Below, one piece after another: positions 21,750-23,041 of a DNA stretch of 23,041 nt. Below the pieces are notes generated by a model that searched no databases, was not told where the DNA came from, and saw only the letters and a program-made list of their open reading frames with translations. Within the stretch, counting starts at the first letter, position 1, and each line of letters begins with the position of its first letter. The position numbers and the translations under genes are program-made. Origin of the DNA: an uncultured Lachnospiraceae bacterium (GTDB lineage: Bacteria > Bacillota > Clostridia > Lachnospirales > Lachnospiraceae); contig CAJTXH010000036.1 in NCBI GenBank assembly GCA_910580005.1, forward strand, positions 1 through 23,041. Direction: 5' to 3'.

Positions 21750-22595
21750 ATGTTAGAAATCTTAAAGTCAATTTTATTTGGAATTGTGGAAGGCATTACG
21801 GAATGGCTTCCAATAAGCAGTACAGGGCATATGATACTCCTGGATGAGTTTGTAAAGCTGGATGCATCAGAATCATTTATGGAAATGTATCTTGTAGTTA
21901 TACAGCTTGGTGCAATACTGGCAGTTGTAATACTGTTCTGGAGCCAGATATGGCCGTTCTGTATGCCGCAGAATAATGACAGCGGTGCACATAGCATTAT
22001 GGGATATGTCAGGAAAGATACATTTATAATGTGGTTTAAAATAGCTATTGCATGTATACCAGCAGTAATTATAGAGCTGGCAATGGGTGATAAACTAGAA
22101 GAAATGTTTTATAATTACCAGACAGTTGCAATTATGCTTATAGCTGTTGGTATAATTTTTATATTTATTGAAAACAGGAATAAAGGACAGAAGGCAAAAG
22201 TAACATCAATACAAGGCATTACATACCAGACGGCTTTCCTTATAGGCGTATTCCAGCTTGTAGCAGCAGTATTTCCAGGAACATCACGTTCAGGGGCAAC
22301 TATTATAGGCGGGCTTGTGCTTGGGCTTGCAAGGACAGTGGCAGCAGAATTTACATTTTACCTTGCAATACCAGTTATGTTTGGTGCGAGCCTTATAAAA
22401 GTCCTGAAATTTGGGCTTTCATTTACTACAGGTGAAGCTGTGCTGCTTTTAACAGGAATGGCAACAGCATTTATAGTGTCACTTGTTGTTATAAAATTCC
22501 TTATGGGATATATTAAAAAACATGATTTTAAAGTATTCGGATGGTACAGGATTATACTTGGCGTACTTGTGCTTGGATACTTTATGGTGTTTTAG
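21750..22595 (+). CDS. uppP: undecaprenyl-diphosphate phosphatase UppP (BacA family)
   Basis: Membrane enzyme that dephosphorylates undecaprenyl diphosphate, recycling the lipid carrier for peptidoglycan and other wall polymers; extra copies confer bacitracin resistance in this family. The 281 residues form about eight hydrophobic helices. Both active-site motifs are intact: EGITEWLPISSTGH (E14, E18, H27) and PGTSRSG (176-182). Length is normal. The start ATG has AAGG seven bases upstream. It likely has its own promoter and a leader hairpin. It may be a general housekeeping copy; a role in bacitracin response cannot be told from the sequence. Confidence 0.95.
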   Translation: MLEILKSILFGIVEGITEWLPISSTGHMILLDEFVKLDASESFMEMYLVVIQLGAILAVVILFWSQIWPFCMPQNNDSGAHSIMGYVRKDTFIMWFKIAIACIPAVIIELAMGDKLEEMFYNYQTVAIMLIAVGIIFIFIENRNKGQKAKVTSIQGITYQTAFLIGVFQLVAAVFPGTSRSGATIIGGLVLGLARTVAAEFTFYLAIPVMFGASLIKVLKFGLSFTTGEAVLLLTGMATAFIVSLVVIKFLMGYIKKHDFKVFGWYRIILGVLVLGYFMVF

Positions 22596-22598
22596 GAT

Positions 22599-22837
22599 AA
22601 TTTCCAGTTATCCTTTGTTGGCAGACAGACGCATGTTTCTGTGTCCGGCTAAATTATTCCACTCCAGGGCACGTTCTCACTACGTTAGCCCACGTAACGG
22701 CGCATAAAATCCCGTCTTTTGGGATTTTATGCGCAATTGCGTATGCCATCGTAGCGGAAGCGTGCCCTGGGATGAAATAATTTATCCTAGACACAGAAAC
22801 CCTGCGTCCGTCTTGCCAGTAAAGGATAACTGGAATT
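22599..22837. repeat. MITE-like long inverted repeat, copy 2
   Basis: The 239 bases fold back on themselves almost completely. Ends are AATTTCCAGTTATCCTTT at 22599-22616 and its near complement ending at 22837. Further paired blocks are TTTCTGTGTC with GACACAGAAA, CCAGGGCACG with CGTGCCCTGG, and a perfect 14-bp inner stem GCGCATAAAATCCC / GGGATTTTATGCGC (22700-22713 / 22721-22734) around a 7-base loop. It starts three bases after the uppP stop and ends just before the asd promoter, with no ORF. Outer arms match the element at 18128-18265. Confidence 0.75.
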
Positions 22838-22848
22838 TAAATACATAT

Positions 22849-22877
22849 TTGACTTATAAGGGAATATAGTGTAAAAT
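22849..22877 (+). promoter_or_regulatory. Predicted promoter of asd
   Basis: TTGACT (22849-22854) and TAAAAT (22872-22877) are 17 bases apart. The predicted start near 22884 gives an ~80-base leader, too short for a lysine riboswitch. Confidence 0.65.
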
Positions 22878-22963
22878 CTATAAACAATATACTGTATCCT
22901 GATGGAACAAACTGGTATAAATAGAGCCGTATTTGCGGTGAGATAAGACGATGGAGGAATGAC

Positions 22964-23041
22964 ATGGATAAAAAGTTAAGAGCTGGTATCCTTGGCGGTA
23001 CTGGAATGGTAGGACAGAGATTTATTTCATTATTAGAGAAC
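22964..23041 (+). CDS. asd: aspartate-semialdehyde dehydrogenase (5' end only)
   Basis: Start of the NADPH-dependent enzyme that reduces aspartyl phosphate to aspartate semialdehyde, the branch point to lysine/diaminopimelate, threonine and methionine. Only 26 residues are in the window, but they hold the nucleotide-binding motif GILGGTGMVGQRF followed by LLEN, which is characteristic of Asd. GGAGG (22953-22957) lies six bases before ATG. The gene runs off the right edge, so catalytic residues are not seen. ArgC shares a GxTGxxG-like start but usually differs after it. Confidence 0.82.
   Translation, partial: MDKKLRAGILGGTGMVGQRFISLLEN

Noticed and set aside
22878..22963. Lysine riboswitch ahead of asd
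   Set aside because: The predicted leader is only about 80 bases and lacks the long multi-helix L-box layout and a terminator.
1..23041. CRISPR array, prophage, insertion sequence with transposase
   Set aside because: No regularly spaced direct repeats, integrase, transposase or phage structural genes are visible; the only mobile-like units are the two short inverted-repeat elements.

Overview
The window looks like the chromosome of a low-GC anaerobic Firmicute, most likely a gut-type clostridium of the Lachnospiraceae. This rests on the AT-rich intergenic DNA, strong AGGAGG-type ribosome sites, heavy AGG/AGA arginine use, a group-B-like [FeFe] hydrogenase, a LytTR protein behind a probable sigma-D (motility sigma factor) promoter, and a family of short inverted-repeat elements. 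No species call is possible from sequence alone. Nearly all genes are on the + strand; the exceptions are a MATE transporter and a tRNA-Glu.

Layout. 1-2650: a hairpin-rich leader, then miaB (tRNA ms2i6A37 synthesis) tightly coupled to a dGTPase-like HD hydrolase, closed by a clear terminator. 2690-4220: a small LytTR DNA-binding protein behind a sigma-D-like promoter, then an unrecognised acidic protein, then a non-coding stretch with terminators and a possible small RNA. 4473-9732: five genes in one direction with short gaps: a rubredoxin/glutamate-synthase-like flavoprotein, an IbrA-like PAPS-reductase-family protein (DUF3440), an IbrB-like ParB/sulfiredoxin-fold protein, an MTA/SAH deaminase and a small P-loop kinase-like protein. 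9842-11188 (-): a MATE exporter facing them. 11622-17744: gltB-gltD, the NADPH glutamate synthase, behind a leader carrying an intrinsic terminator. 17965-18036 (-): tRNA-Glu(CUC) with its own promoter and terminator. 18437-19936: a chemoreceptor with six membrane helices and no HAMP domain. 20116-21627: a stand-alone [FeFe] hydrogenase. 21750-22595: uppP. 22964-end: the start of asd.

How it fits together. gltBD makes glutamate from glutamine and 2-oxoglutarate; the hydrogenase disposes of fermentation electrons as H2 or senses or uptakes H2; uppP and asd both feed cell-wall synthesis (lipid carrier recycling and the diaminopimelate/lysine branch). The part with least known function is the 4.5-9.7 kb cluster, where a rubredoxin-bearing flavoprotein sits beside an IbrA/IbrB pair and an enzyme of S-adenosyl compound salvage. 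Non-coding structure is unusually rich: two copies of an inverted-repeat (MITE-like) element at 18128-18265 and 22599-22837, and hairpins at the predicted 5' ends of the MATE, gltB and uppP transcripts.
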